Of a DNA stretch of 64,000 bases, positions 1 through 14,103 are shown piece by piece (position 1 is the first letter of the stretch; every line of letters starts with the position of its first letter). Under the pieces are notes generated by a model, which saw nothing but the letters and a program-made list of their open reading frames with translations, was not told the DNA's origin and did not search any database. Where the stretch lies: NCBI GenBank assembly GCA_003024175.1, contig MDYQ01000003.1, forward strand, positions 124,001 to 188,000. Direction: 5' to 3'. The stretch comes from Planoprotostelium fungivorum (taxonomy: Eukaryota; Evosea; Variosea; Cavosteliida; Cavosteliaceae). Position numbers and translations under genes: made by a program.

Positions 1-2202
<2,202 letters not shown>

Positions 2203-2431
2203 GAGAAAATGGATGTAAACATATACGTTTGATCTGTACTTCTTGTCGTCGTATCTTTCCTCGATTTTTATGTTGCATGCAAGATGAAGTACTATAGATG
2301 TGATAGACTGAACCGTATGACGCTAGCTCTGAACAAGGATGTGAGGAGGTGATGCGTTTTGTCGCGTCCGTAAATGTTTGAGTACCTTATACGTCGGAGA
2401 TAGAGGATGAAAACAAAGAAGCAAAATTGTA

Positions 2432-3145
2432 TTAATTCTCTACGCGTTGATATGGCATGGGTGGTTGTTGCTCTTCGTGGCCCGTTGGACACTTGAGCTG
2501 GTTGACGATGGAGAGGTCTTGCAGATGACATTTTGCAATGAAGAGGAGAAAGACGTCCAAGAGGTCTCGAAGGTTATCCCCGACCACTAGATCATCACAT
2601 GGAAACATCTGTAAGAGTTTCTCTAAGATGGCTCGGAGTTCGGGCGTGCTGGGGCATGAAGAACCGGGCGGAAGTAGACCTGCAACTCTTGTCAGGTGGA
2701 GAATTTTGTGAGGACAGTGTTTTACCTCGCATGATCAGATAGTCTGTAACGTGCCTCTGTGCGATGGAGGGATAGCTGTTGTTCCACGATGTCTTGTGGT
2801 TTTTCATCTGAGACAATATCGGTATGGCGGAGCTCATTGTTGGTGGAGGGATCAGAGCGGGAGAGGTAATAGAATCGGTCGATGTTGTGTCTGTCCTCTT
2901 TTGCTCCTGTTCCTCAGCAATAGCCTTCCATCCTTTCTCTCGTCGGTCATTTGTCACCTTTCTCCTGTGCCTTCCTTTGTCTGATTGCTCATATTGTCTC
3001 TTTCTCGCCTATTTCGGGTCACCCTCCGCATTGACACCATTGCAATCACCTTGTATTGCGGTGCGTTCGATCGGCAGACCTCGCACCATCCTGTCTTGTG
3101 CAGCGTCACACGCTTTTGGCATTTTATGCAGTCTGTAGAGGCCAT
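2432..3145 (-). CDS. Zinc-ribbon hypothetical protein
   Basis: Starts MASTDCIKCQKRVTLHKTG, where two CxxC pairs (CIKC ... CEVC) within the first 25 residues suggest a small zinc ribbon. Joining three introns gives a charged middle (ARKRQYEQSDKGRHRRK, then DRHNIDRFYYLSRSD) and a helical C-terminal part (LRAILEKLLQMFPCDDLVV ... DLLDVFLLFIAKCHLQDLSI) ending YQRVEN. I do not recognise the family. The frame chosen for the two later exons is the only one that stays open across them. The gene ends 230 bp from the convergent kinase gene. Start and first exon are clear; the position of the first intron (GTGATTGCAATG..) is a best guess. Confidence 0.6.
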
Positions 3146-3293
3146 GATGCACTCTATGTCTCGCGTTGTCGTGATGCGGAAAAAGGTAAAATTATGAGGT
3201 ACGGAAACACAAACGTGTCATTTTACAACTTCCTCGTAGTTCTTTATTTCAATCACCCTCGGCTGTATACCTTCCTCTACACATCCATCAGTC

Positions 3294-6200
3294 TCATGAT
3301 GCAGGATATAGAAGATGTAGATGTCTCACTCGATGTTGACCTACGACGACTCTTCCTCTCGGTTTCTTTGGCAATTGGAATTGAAAGAACTTTGGACGCC
3401 CCCTGGCGTCGATGCGTGGACTCGTTGGAGGTGATGTTGTCGTCTTATCCTGTAGAAGGTGAGTGGAAGAGGTTCAGAGGTTGTCACCTCTAAAACGGTC
3501 GTCTTTCGATCTTTTAAAATGTTCTTGAACGGACTCTTTGATGGTTTCTCAGGCTTAGAGGGAGGTGGCTTGGGTCTGTCGTAGAGAGTCAGACGATGAC
3601 GTTGATGTTGACGATGATGATGATGATGGTGATGAGAAAGGGCTCACGATCCCATGGCTGGAAACGAATGATACTGAGCGGGTGGATTCGAATTTGCAGA
3701 AGAGTTCTACACGCATGAGACGATGATGATGTTGCTGATGACTCACTCTCAACAATTCCTTCTCTGGCGGTTTCCCACTCGGAAAGACTCCGTAGTTCTG
3801 TCCTCCATCAGTCGTCATCAACAACATCATCATGTGATCACCGGTGTAGAAGTGTTTGTCGGCGTGGGGACAGTGTGATACTCCGACGGACTACTGGGTG
3901 ACCCCGGTGGAAACGAAGGAAATCCTCCAGGAGAAGGTAAAGTACCGTAGTTCTGACTCTGCTGCAAATTATTGGCCTGGGAGGGATACTGATTGAATGA
4001 GTTGGGTACACTCTTGTTGGACGAATGAAGGGACACGGGTGAGAAGGCGTTCGGAGAAGGGAGTGTACCGTAGTTGGCCTGACCCTGGCTGGTTGTAGAT
4101 GAAGCATCTCGAGTTGGCGGGAAACTGGTGAAGCCGTGATTGGCGGGGAGACCGTTATTAACGGGAAGGCCGTAACTCGATGAAGAAGGAGAGAAGCCGG
4201 GGGAGGGCAACGTCCCGTAGTTCTGACTGGCCGGGGGTGGGCTCGTTGTAGACGGATCCCTCGGTGGAGGGTAACCGTTGAACGTCCCCGGCGACGGAAT
4301 GGCCCCGTAGTTCTGGGCGGCCTGGTTCGTTGTAGACGACCCGTGGTTCAGATTCATCTGCTGCACAAAGTGGGAGGGTAGAGTCCCGTAGTTCGGCACC
4401 GGCTGAGAAATGGCGGGAGAGCCGTTAGAAGGGAAGGGGGAGGGTAACGTTCCATAATTAGCGCTGGGAGCATTGGAATTAAAATTGGAGGGAAGGGTGT
4501 AGGCGGTGGTGGAGGGGTAAGAGGAGGTAGAGCGGTTGAAACTGGGGATAGAACCGTACATGCTGCTGTTGGTCTCGGACGTGGGAGATTCTGGCCGGTT
4601 GTAGAATGTGGCATCGAGGGGGGTCGGCTCGCTGTGGGGGTGAGACGGAAGAAGGGGTGAAGGGGTAAACGGGTAAATGGAAAAATGGAAAAATGGAAAA
4701 ATGGAAAAACTCACTCGTAAGAATGTGGTAGAACGATGTAGTGTTCGTTGAATGACCCCGGTGTGGGTTGATCCGGAGGTGTAGCCAAGAGAGGCACTCC
4801 GGGTAATTGGCTCTACGACGACATTCAACGAGAAGATCGCGAGGGAATCGCAGATCCGCGAATCCTCCATCGTTACACACCTTGAGGAGTTTGGACTGAG
4901 AGAGAGTTTCGATGAGATCTAAACTGACTTTAGGGCTGTGCTCCAATTTAAAACCTGCGGGCGTGCATTCGATGAGGCCGTGTTTCACTGGAATAAAAAT
5001 GAGCGTTGTAGACGGTCTCGAATATTCGTGCCCACCCGTTCGGTCAGAGATGTGAGTGATGGCGTAATGATTTGGCTGGGACGAGAAACGTATGAGATAC
5101 GTACCACTCGTCTTGTCTGCCAGTAGCTCACCCGCTGAATTTCGATGAGTTTTCTCTCACCTGTCATCCTCACTCACCCTCTGAACCCTGCACATCACCA
5201 AAGAACCACCTACCAAATTGAGCGAGGGAAAATAAAATACAATAAATCCTATATATATCAATCTCTCCTCTCACCCCAATTTGGTGACTTGAGATTGGAG
5301 GCTATTGGTCAGATTGTACCTCTGAACGACTCCCAATAGCGTGGGGAACTCTTGTCTACCCCTCGATGCATCCTCTACAACGTAGCCCGTGTTGGCTGAT
5401 AGTTTAGACACGACCGTATGTACAATGGGCTCGCTGCTGGAGCTGTACAGATGGCAAGAGATGACGATGGAGTCGCAGCTGGCCTTCGAGAAACGCACGA
5501 GGAAGGTGCCTTGAGGTTGTGGCTTTAAGAGGATCTCGGCTTCCTTCGTTGAGAGATAACCGTGAAACCAATTGTATCGAAAGAGTGTCGTGATCTGATG
5601 ATGATGATGAGATGGAGAAATAAAACATGGAGAAATCACATTTTCTAATAATTTCGGCATGGGACCGTAACCTCTAATGAGAGTGGCGAACCTTCTCACG
5701 CTCACGTAACCCGTGTAGGAATAATCTGAATGAGTCAGATCATCACATGATGAAGGGACTCACCCAACAGGTAACGCAGTTGAGTGTGAACGTAATCTCT
5801 CATCTCGAAACATGCGCTGAGTTGGGCGGCAAAATGTTCAAAGGGAACCATCATGCTCTGTCCAAAACTCCTCTCCCAGAACATCTTTGCATCTTGGCAC
5901 TCCGTTAAGAGTTTGTCTGTGAGACGATCGATGTCGGGATAGCTGTGGCCACTCCTTCGATCTCCCAAGCAGTGAGCGATATTACTGGCGCTGACGTAGA
6001 GGCTTGTGGCGGGGACATCTTGATGTGATGTCAGATGCTGGATGTAGGGGACGTGGGATAGTGTCCATTAGACGATAGATTCACCCATGATTCTTCGCAG
6101 GCGACTGCTGAGAAGATAGCGGGGCAATCGGTTGTTGCTAGTCAGCCCGTTGATGATATCGGCAAAGCTGGACATCTGAGTGTCGATTTCGGTTGGAATC

Positions 6201-6714
6201 TAAGGTTTCTTTGTCAGTGAATCAGCTCCTAGGGGCAAGTCCCTATGTGAATGGGCACGAGGAATGTATCGAATAAGTCTATTCAAATCACCTGCATGTC
6301 TGGTTGATCTCTCCACCGATGGAAATCTGTAGATACATTATAGACATACTGAAGGATCTCGATATATTCATTAGCATCTCCTTGCTCGCATTTCTCCTTC
6401 AGTCTACTGATTAAGTTGATGGATATGGCCTTCGCGGCATTCAGTTTGCTCTCTGTGGTCATGATGATGATCCCCCAGAGAGTAAGACCGATGTATCCTC
6501 TGAGTTTGACTCTCTGAAAATCTTTCTCGAGCTTCCGTGTCTTAAAGAGGCCGAATACCGTCTAAAGCCAAGGCATCAACCTTTCTCCCGAGATGGATGA
6601 GGGGCCATATTCGCGTGAGGTCAGAAAAAGAGGGCCATCGGCAACCCACACCCTGAAAGGTCATGTCAGCTTTGAGCCGTTGGTGGTTCTCAAGACTGTT
6701 CAAAGCTTCTCCCG
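3294..6714 (-). CDS. Cbl-like TKB (4H-EF-SH2) protein with tyrosine-repeat tail
   Basis: Reading 6714 to 3294: a helical segment (VFGLFKTRKLEKDFQRV) is followed by KMFWERSFGQSMMVPFEHF at about 5860, which matches the Cbl EF-hand-like signature. A full SH2 domain lies at about 5600-5290 (YNWFHGYLSTKEAEILL, GTFLVRFS with the phosphotyrosine-binding Arg). The tail at 4620-3740 carries eight NYGTLPSP-type repeats and ends in a Pro/Lys/Arg-rich region. No RING finger was found, so E3 activity is not supported. In Dictyostelium, CblA acts in STATc signalling (established knowledge), and a STAT lies 18 kb away here. The N-terminus is uncertain: exons upstream of 6714 could not be placed. The segment GFKLEHSPKVSLDLIETL (about 4940) resembles part of a second SH2 domain. 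About ten introns. Confidence 0.72.
4677..4716. repeat. 9-bp tandem repeat (ATGGAAAAA) in an intron
   Basis: About four head-to-tail copies of ATGGAAAAA lie inside an intron of the Cbl-like gene, just before its tyrosine-repeat exon. On the coding strand this is a TTTTTCCAT tract, which makes a pyrimidine-rich intron. Confidence 0.75.
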
Positions 6715-7041
6715 CTCAGCACTGACCAGGAAGGATCATTCAGGGAGGAAGGCATACAGATGCATCGATCTCGTTATGGATAGTGACAGCAGAACATGAA
6801 GGTGAAAAAGCGACAGTGTACTGTCGAATGCTCGTCTGGATGCTCGTCAGAGAGACAGGCAGACACGCAGCTGTTCGCCAATATTCTCCTCAGCTCACGA
6901 ATGCCCTGCATCCTTCTCCTTACGTTCTCACACAGGAACACGGCCGACAAACATGCAAATGATACGTCTCTGCCGCATAAACAAGTAGTAATCCAATGTG
7001 TTTGTATCTCTTGCACTGTGGCTGGGACGCAGCTATCATCT
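6715..7041. other. Intergenic, probable 5' region of the Cbl-like gene
   Basis: No exon could be supported here on either strand. Short open frames exist, but they either run into the tRNA complement or lack protein-like composition. One or more 5' exons of the Cbl-like gene (minus strand) may be hidden here. The tRNA-Val upstream region forms the right end. Confidence 0.4.
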
Positions 7042-7115
7042 GGTTTCGTGGTGTAGTCGGTTATCACATATGCCTTACACGCATAGGGTCCCCGGTTCGA
7101 TCCCGGGCGGAACCA
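7042..7115 (+). tRNA. tRNA-Val (TAC anticodon)
   Basis: Cloverleaf read by eye: acceptor GGTTTCG pairs with CGGAACC, the anticodon stem is TATGC/GCATA with loop CTTACAC (anticodon TAC), and the T arm is CCCGG-TTCGATC-CCGGG. Discriminator A, 74 nt, no intron. The 3' flank ATTCCTTTT gives a Pol III T-run terminator shared with the two other copies in this window. Confidence 0.93.
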
Positions 7116-7272
7116 TTCCTTTTGCTGAAATGAATAAAATAGAATAAAACGTTTGTCGGTTTCCGGAAAATACGGCCGTTCTGCGGATGAGACCTCGGGG
7201 TCGGTAAAATCGGAAGAATAGGGACTTTGGATCTCGTCTCAACCAATTACAAAGCCACGAGGCAGAGAGAAG

Positions 7273-10272
7273 ATGGTCTCAGTCACTGATCTTCAGAAGG
7301 AACATCCACTATTTAATGAGAGACATGAAGTACCGGATAGGGTATCGAAGGGCTCACACATCAGTTCGATGGCACAGTACGAGAAGGTAGGTGATAGACA
7401 GATGGAACGTGAAGGATGAAGGATCGCAGTATTATAGGGAGTCGATCGAAAATCCCGAGAGCTTCTGGCAACAAGTGAGTTCAATCATTCTAATTCCAAA
7501 TTCTTTGTCCGTGATTGGTTCTCTATTCATAGCGATCCTCTATTTGTCTTTCGCTAAGTCTTTTTCAGAGAGCTAACGAACTCTTGACATGGACGAAACC
7601 ATTCACGAAGGTATTCAGTGGGTGAGTTCACGAGATCCTTTCCATCTTCAAGATTTGATTCTTAATCAGTGGCTTTGAGAATGGCGATGTGAAATGGTTC
7701 GAAGATGGAGAGCTCAATGTTAGGTGATCTGAAGTCAACACAAGTTTGTGAGCTCACACAAACAGTTACAACTGTTTGGACCGTCACGCAGAGAGGACAC
7801 CGGACAAGGTCGCCATCATCTGGGAGGGTGACAGTCCTAACCAAGTGGAGCACATCACATACAAACAGGCACTCGAACAAGTGAGATGTCTATTCATAGA
7901 AGACGATCACTCATCTGACCATCATCCAGACGTGTCGTCTGGCCAACGCGATGAAAGAGCTGGGCGTCAAGAGAGGGGAGAGCGTCTGCATCTATCTCCC
8001 CAACTGTCCCACGGCTGCATACGCCATGTTGGCATGCGCCAGAATCGGAGCACCTCACAGGTGATGCAGATGATCTTACATGACATTCACACGATGACAG
8101 TGTCGTGTTCGCAGGCTTCAGCGCAGATTCCCTCGCAGATCGCATCCGCGATTCGAAATCGAAGCTGATCATCACGGCCGATCAGGTACATCTCCTCCGT
8201 TCCTCTCTTTCTTCCATCTCGTGACATCCATCAGAGCACGAGAGGAGGAAAGGTCATTCCTCTGAAACAAGCAGTAGACGATGCCGTCAAGAAATCAGAC
8301 TCAGTGCAACACGTTCTCCTCCTCCAGAATACAGGCGGGAAGGTGAAGATTCAAAATTTGAATATCTCACGCTCAATGTGTTCAGGTTCACTTCGAGAAG
8401 GGAAGGGACGTGTGGCTCCACGAGGCCATGGAGAAACAGTCCACGACCTGTCAACCCGAGAGCATGAACGCAGAAGATCCCCTCTTCTATCTCTACACAT
8501 CTGGCTCCACTGGAACACCCAAGGGCCTCGTCCACACTCAGGTGAAATTCCCAGAATCCCTCATCTACAACGACCGTCTCACCCTCGACTCGAAATTTCT
8601 GACATATTTCAGGGAGGCTATCTCCTCTACGCCGCGTTGACTCACCTGTGGGTGTTTGACTATCGAGAGAACGACATCTACGCCTGCGTTGCCGACGTAG
8701 GTTGGATCACTGGACACTCTTACATCGTCTACGGTCCCCTCTGTAACGGAGCCACCACATTCATGTTCGAAGGTCTGCCCACCTTACCCGACGCCGGACG
8801 TTATTGGGACATGGTACAGAGGTGTGTGAGAGAGAAGGAGAAGACACTGAGGGGGACTTCAGACACAAGATCACGCAGTTCTACACGGCACCTACGGCCA
8901 TCAGAACTCTCATGAAATTCGACGATACGTTTGTCAAGCGATACGATGTCACTTCATTGAGGGTATTGGGGTCGGTGGGGGAACCGATCAATCCAGAATC
9001 GTGGAGATGGTGTGGGAAGATTCTGATGACGTCATCTGACGTCACGGAGGTACAACGAAGTCGTGGGAGACAAAAAGTGCTCCATCGTAGACACGTACTG
9101 GCAGACGGAAAGTGGAGGACATCTGCTGACACCGTTGCCGGGGGCGACGCCACAGAAGGCGGGATCAGCCTCCTTTGCCTTCTTTGGAATTGTACCTGAG
9201 GTGGGAGATGTCTGTGAATCACGACTGAAGGAGAGAAGGTGTTGGATCCACACAGTGGAAACGTTCACCAGGGGAACAGTGTCAGTGGAGTCCTCTGCAT
9301 CTCGAAGCCTTGGCCGGGTATCACGCGGACTATTTTCAACGATCACGAAAGATACATGAAGACATATCTGGTGAGATCGATCACACATCATCATCATCAC
9401 CATAGCATCGATCAACATCATCATCATGGCATCGATCATCAACATCATCATAGCATCGATCATCATCATCATCATGGCATCGATCAACATCATCATGGCA
9501 TCGATCATCAACATCATCATGGCATCGATCATCACCATCATTATGGCATCGATCACCATCATGAAGATGACACATCTACAGAACGTCTATAAGAATAAAT
9601 ACTTCACCGGAGATGGTGTATGGAAAGATCAAGACGGTTACCACTGGATCACGGGCAGAGTTGATGACGTCATCAACGTCAGTGGTCACCGCATCGGTAC
9701 GTCCGAAGTAGAAGGAGCTCTGGTCACCCACAACAAATGTGCGGAGGCTGCCTGCGTCGGTGTACCACACGACGTCAAGGGGTGAGTGTCTATCCACACG
9801 CGATCGACATCATCACGACACGATGTTCTTCATGGACTGATGATCCACACAGACAAGCCATCTTCGCTTATGTCATCTTGAAAGAGAATGTGGAAGAAAC
9901 TCCCGAGCTATTGGCCGAACTCAAAGGAGCAGTGAGTCGACATCCATCATCCATGTTCTCGATGCATCACGATGAGCGATCACTGACTCTTTGTTCAGGT
10001 TAGAACCCACATCGGCCCCTTCGCCACGCCAGACTTTGTCGTCATCGCCCCGGGACTCCCCAAAACGAGGAGTGGCAAGATCATGAGACGACTTCTGAGA
10101 AAGATCGCTGCGGGCGAGCTCGATCAACTGGGAGACACATCCACCCTCGCCGATCCACACGTCCTCGATCTCATCATCGAAAAGGTGAAATCCCTCGAAA
10201 ATCATTTTATTCTCATTTTCCTTCATTATCGCACCATTCTCACCCTCCCAGGTCAAATCACTGAAACATTGA
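7273..10272 (+). CDS. Acetyl-CoA synthetase (AMP-forming)
   Basis: Activates acetate to acetyl-CoA through an acetyl-AMP intermediate. Spliced exons give the family hallmarks in order: substrate-loop region ([16 protein letters not shown]), P-loop-like [11 protein letters not shown] (about 8500), [27 protein letters not shown] (about 8985), [11 protein letters not shown] (about 9095), the hinge region [18 protein letters not shown] (about 9650) and the catalytic lysine motif [15 protein letters not shown] (about 10060). Translation starts [14 protein letters not shown] and ends KSLKH, near 650 residues as expected for cytosolic ACS. About 16 short introns interrupt it. One holds a CATCATC/ATCGATC minisatellite and another holds TCTACAACG at 8564. 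Confidence 0.95.
9385..9565. repeat. Degenerate CATCATCATGGCATCGATC minisatellite within an ACS intron
   Basis: Roughly eight imperfect copies of a 21-27 bp unit built from CATCATCATGGCATCGATCA fill most of the intron between MKTYL and NVYKNKY. This makes the intron (about 9373-9579) several times longer than its neighbours. The unit contains ATCGAT palindromes. It is open in one frame as a His/Ile/Asp-rich peptide, but flanking ACS homology places it in the intron. Confidence 0.85.
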
Positions 10273-10331
10273 ACGGAAGGAAAATAAAACGACGTCGATT
10301 GCACATAAATAGTTTCTATTATAAATAGTCT

Positions 10332-11750
10332 CTACTGTCTACCGATGAACATGGGGGCAGTCGAAGTGCTTCCCATGCCGAGAGTCTGGGGGGCAACAGT
10401 TGGCATGGACTTGGTGTGGGCAAAGGTAGAGGCGGGCAGGTTGCCTGCAGCGAGGACGTACTGGCTGCCAGTTCCAATGAATGTGGGTCTGGGCTCGGCG
10501 TAGCCTTGGGGCAGGTAAGAGTAGGCGGGTCTAGAGGAGGCAACCTGGGGGAGGACCTGGCCGGTGGGCAGCATCATCTGCTGTTGCATGAGCTGCTGCT
10601 GGGTGAAACCGGAAGACAGTCTCTGGCCGTTGAGGCTGGCGGGATCGACGTAAGTCTGAGACAGTCTGCGTCCCTGCATCATCTGCTGCTGCTGGAGGAG
10701 CTCCTGCTCTTGGTAGACGGTCTGCTGGGTGAATCCAGTGGAGAGTCTCTGTCCCTGGAGGGGCATGGCGGATTGCTGCTCCATCAGAAGAGAAGATCTT
10801 CTGTTGAGTCCGTTCTCCAAGCCGAGCTCTCTCATCAGGGTCACGTCGCCGTGGTTGTGGACGATGCCGAGCTCGCGAGTCTCGACGATGGATCTGGAGA
10901 CGGTGGGGGCCTCGATGATCTTCTCGTAGATGGTCTGGGTGTTCTGGATGACGGTGGGCTGGATGATGTCTCTCTCGAGGACGGGCTGGATCTCCTCGAT
11001 GATGGTTCTCTTGATGGTCTCCTCTACGATGGGTGCGTGGAGGACTTGGGTTCTGGAGACCTCGCCGACCTCACGAGTGGGGAGGACTATGTTCTGGGGG
11101 AGGGGCTCTCCTCTCTCGACGATGGGCTCTCTGATCTCGGCGGACAGCTCTCTCTCTTCGACGATGGTGGGCTGGATCTGGGTCTCGTGCATCAGCTGGG
11201 TGATCTGCTTGACGTCGAGCTGCTCTCTCTCTCTGTAGATGATGGGCTGGATCTCTTCCTTCTCAATGGGGTGGATTCTCTCCCTGTATAGACATTAGAC
11301 AATGATCGAATATGAAAAGATCGAATAGAAGACTCACTGGATGACAACTTCCTTCTCGATGGTCTCGAGGACGGTGGGGGCGGCTCTGACTAAAGAGGCT
11401 CTTCTCTCTCCCTGAACGTAGGCGGTCTCATTCAGGAGGGTGGTCTCATAAGTCTGAGACAGTCTCTGTCCGGCCAAACCAGTGCTGAGCACCTCGGCTT
11501 CGTAGCCTCTGGACAGTCTCTGTCTGCCGGCGCCAAACTCGGCATCTTGGACGAGGTTGTTGTAGACATTCTTGTCGCGATACAGCTCGCTGCTGTTGCT
11601 CAGGGATTCCTTCTGAGCCAAGAGGGCGTCAGATGTGATGGGAGCGACCGCCACGGGGGCAACGGTGGCTACGACGGGGGCGGGGGCGACTGGGGCCTCA
11701 GGAACCTTCTGAGAGTTGCGTCTGTTAACGAGGGACTTGATCTTCTGCAT
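10332..11750 (-). CDS. Alveolin/articulin-like repeat protein with RRLS motifs
   Basis: Two exons separated by one intron (about 11286-11337). Starts MQKIKSLVNRRNSQK. The centre is a Val/Ile/Glu-rich run of short units with alternating charge (REREQLDVKQITQLM, PIVEETIKRTIIEEIQPVLE, IIEAPTVSRSIVETREL), which resembles the EKI(V)EVP-type repeats of alveolins/articulins. That family assignment is inference from composition only. The ends are Gln- and Ala-rich and carry six motifs of the type GQRLS/GRRLS/GERRAS, followed by GFTQQ or QTY. The C-terminus is APMFIGRQ. A membrane-skeleton or cytoskeletal scaffold role is plausible but not shown. It converges with ACS, with only 59 bp between stops, and shares a 257-bp promoter with the WD-repeat gene. 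Confidence 0.75.
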
Positions 11751-12007
11751 GTTGGAGGAATAAATTAAGTTTTAAACGTGCGTGTGCTTGAGTGTGTGTG
11801 GTGTGTGATTGTGAAGAGGAGACAGGAGAAAGCATGAGTGAGGGGGATTCGAACGAAATTCGAGAATCTGCGACAATGTCGCGAAACACTGATGATGAAG
11901 TATGCGGAATCGCGGATCGTCGCGGATACTCTTGATGCAAAAATTTAAGACCTCTAATTGAGATTTCGGGGAGACAACGAGCCCTAAACCCTAAGACCGA
12001 CAAACTC
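11751..12007. promoter_or_regulatory. Shared divergent promoter, alveolin-like / WD-repeat gene
   Basis: This 257-bp gap separates two outward-facing start codons. It contains a GTGTGTGTGGTGTGTG purine/pyrimidine tract next to the minus-strand gene and an A/T-richer segment near 11935-11960. No TATA box is convincing. Confidence 0.5.
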
Positions 12008-13631
12008 ATGGAGCTTCTGAGTGGGTATGGATCGTCTGACGATGAGAAAGATGAGAAGAAAGGGGTCGTTTCAACTTGCGAACCTCCGCCGAAGAGAAAG
12101 AGGATTGGTAATGGAGATTGGAAGATCCAGCATACGGATTTGATGATTTACAGGGGCTTATGTTCCAAAGAGAGATAGAAAGAATATGATTCCGGAAGAG
12201 GAGAAAGAAGAGACAAAGATCGCTTGGATTCGTCCTCAAGACGATTACGACATGTTTTCACTGCCCGAAGATATAAGTGCATTCACAAAAGGTAGTGTTT
12301 CGTTCAATCGCGATAGATGATGTCTCATATGAGACAGAACGATCGAGATCTTCCAATGTTCCTCAACAGTGCACGAAGGTGATATCATCTGGCCACAACG
12401 GCGGCATCAATTGCATCAGATGGTCTAAACCTTGTGGTAATCGTTTTCCCAATACATCATCTAAGTGACGAGTAGGGCAGCTTCTAGCATCTGCAGCTAT
12501 GGATGGATTGGTAAAAATATGGGATATCTATCGCTCGCAAGAACCAGTTTGTACCATCAAACATCACACAGGCACAACGATGAACACCACGAACTATCTG
12601 ACAAACAAGCAGGAGCAGTGAAACAATTACAATGGAATTATGATGGCAGACAGATCGTCACAGCCTCTTACGATCGATCTTGCATTCTGATTGATGTCGA
12701 GACCGGAGCACGGAAGAGAGTGAGTCCCAGTTCATCTCGAATAAACCTTTGTCACCCACTCTGGTTCCTCTTTGTGACGCCGTGAAGGTCTTGTCTCATC
12801 CCTCATACGTTCTGTCGCTGTCCCATCACCCCATTGATCACGACATGCTGGTCACTGGTACTTCTGGCTCTGAAATCACTCTGTGGGATACTCGCAGCGA
12901 CAGGTGAAACACCTTCCATCTTCATGTGAGCTCATCTTCTCAACGTTACAGATCGGTGGCAACGTTTCCAAAGACGATAGGACAGATACAGAGTGTAGAG
13001 TTCTTTTTGGATGGATCACATGTGATCACCAGCAGTGACATCACGAGACGGAATGCAGCGGATAAGGCCCTCATTGTCTGGGACTATCCGACGGTACACC
13101 TTCATGATCTGATCTTTACGTCTCGCATCATCATCTGAAGAGCGTCACAGAGGGCAGCCGTTTCGAACCAAGTCTATGCAGAGACTTATTCTTGTCCATC
13201 CGTCCGTGTCCATCCTAATGAGAGAGACTTTCTCGCTCAGTCGTCGGGAGACTACATCGCCCTCTTTTCCACCAAGAGACCCTTCAAGATGAATAAGAAG
13301 AAGGTGATGCACCTGCGGCCACATGATGAACTGAGAGGTTGGTAGAGATACGCAGGACATCGAGTCGGGGGATATGGTCTTGGGTTATCTATCAGTCCAG
13401 ATGGAGCTTACGTAGCGAGCGGCTCTTCTGACGGGAAGGTGGACATGTGATGTATGATGTGGGAGATTGATGATGGAATAGTTGTATGTGTGGGACTTTG
13501 TTACGTCTAGCCGAGTGAAAGTCTTGTGGGGAGAAGAACGAGCTCCACACATGGACGTCGTATTTCATCCCATCATCCCTGGCACAATCGCTGCAGCCAC
13601 GATCAACAACAACATTGTCATATATGAATAA
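12008..13631 (+). CDS. WD40-repeat protein, WDR25/Prp17-like
   Basis: Starts MELLSGYGSSDDEKDEKK, then a basic/Pro segment and AYVPKRDRKNMIPEEE, which matches the N-terminal arrangement of the WDR25/Prp17 family. Seven blades follow in exons: SGHNGGINCIRWS, ASAAMDGLVKIWDIYR, VKQLQWNYDGRQIVTASYD, VTGTSGSEITLWDTRSD, GYGLGLSISPDGAYVASGSSDGK and LYVWDFVTSSRVKVL, ending INNNIVIYE. Prp17 acts in the second splicing step; WDR25 is its less-studied relative. About eight introns. The stop is followed within 100 bp by tRNA-Val on the other strand. Confidence 0.85.
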
Positions 13632-13732
13632 ACATCTAACCCTGACTATCTTAACGGCTCTAGCGTGAAGAGGAACATAGAGAGTGATCATACGTTAGGC
13701 GAACTAGTAGTAATGTCAAATGGCAAAAGGAA

Positions 13733-13806
13733 TGGTTTCGCCCGGGATCGAACCGGGGACCCTATGCGTGTTAGGCATATGTGATAACCAACTACACCAC
13801 GAAACC
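13733..13806 (-). tRNA. tRNA-Val (AAC anticodon)
   Basis: On the minus strand the acceptor GGTTTCG pairs perfectly with CGAAACC. The anticodon loop is CTAACAC (anticodon AAC) on the same TATGC/GCATA stem. The body matches the tRNA-Val(TAC) copies at 7042 and 23110 except for a few bases. The 3' flank ATTCCTTTT is shared. Confidence 0.93.
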
Positions 13807-14103
13807 AGTTGTCCGTTGGAAATCACGTGTTTAGTTGGACCGTGACAAACATATAATGCATTGTGATGTATACATTCATGCATTCACGAACATGATGCAA
13901 TACGGATGTGCAGCAGAAGACCATATACAATATTCAGTAGAAGACATTGCTAGATGAGGTCCTCTGGTAGTCCTCATTTTTTTCTCGGTGGTGATGTTTT
14001 CGGGATATCTCATCGATGATATCCTATTTCGTTCTTCCTTCCTGACGATCACAAACGCCACGGTCAGGTAAGCCACAAGTCCACCTATTTTCCTCCTTCA
14101 CAT

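Noticed and set aside
3056-3493. Plus-strand frame of 145 codons
   Set aside because: It overlaps the start of the zinc-ribbon gene and the last exons of the Cbl-like gene on the minus strand and has no domain-like composition.
5215-5260. AATAAAATACAATAAAT as a poly(A) signal for a plus-strand gene
   Set aside because: No plus-strand coding region precedes it. Similar TTTATTTTATT tracts occur in many introns here, and this one lies in a Cbl-like intron.
9381-9592. His-rich open frame (repeated [13 protein letters not shown])
   Set aside because: It lies inside an intron of acetyl-CoA synthetase; the enzyme's homology resumes on both sides only if it is removed.
10416-11291. Long plus-strand open frame rich in Leu/Asp/Gly
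   Set aside because: Antisense shadow of the alveolin-like exon, whose repetitive codons keep the other strand open.
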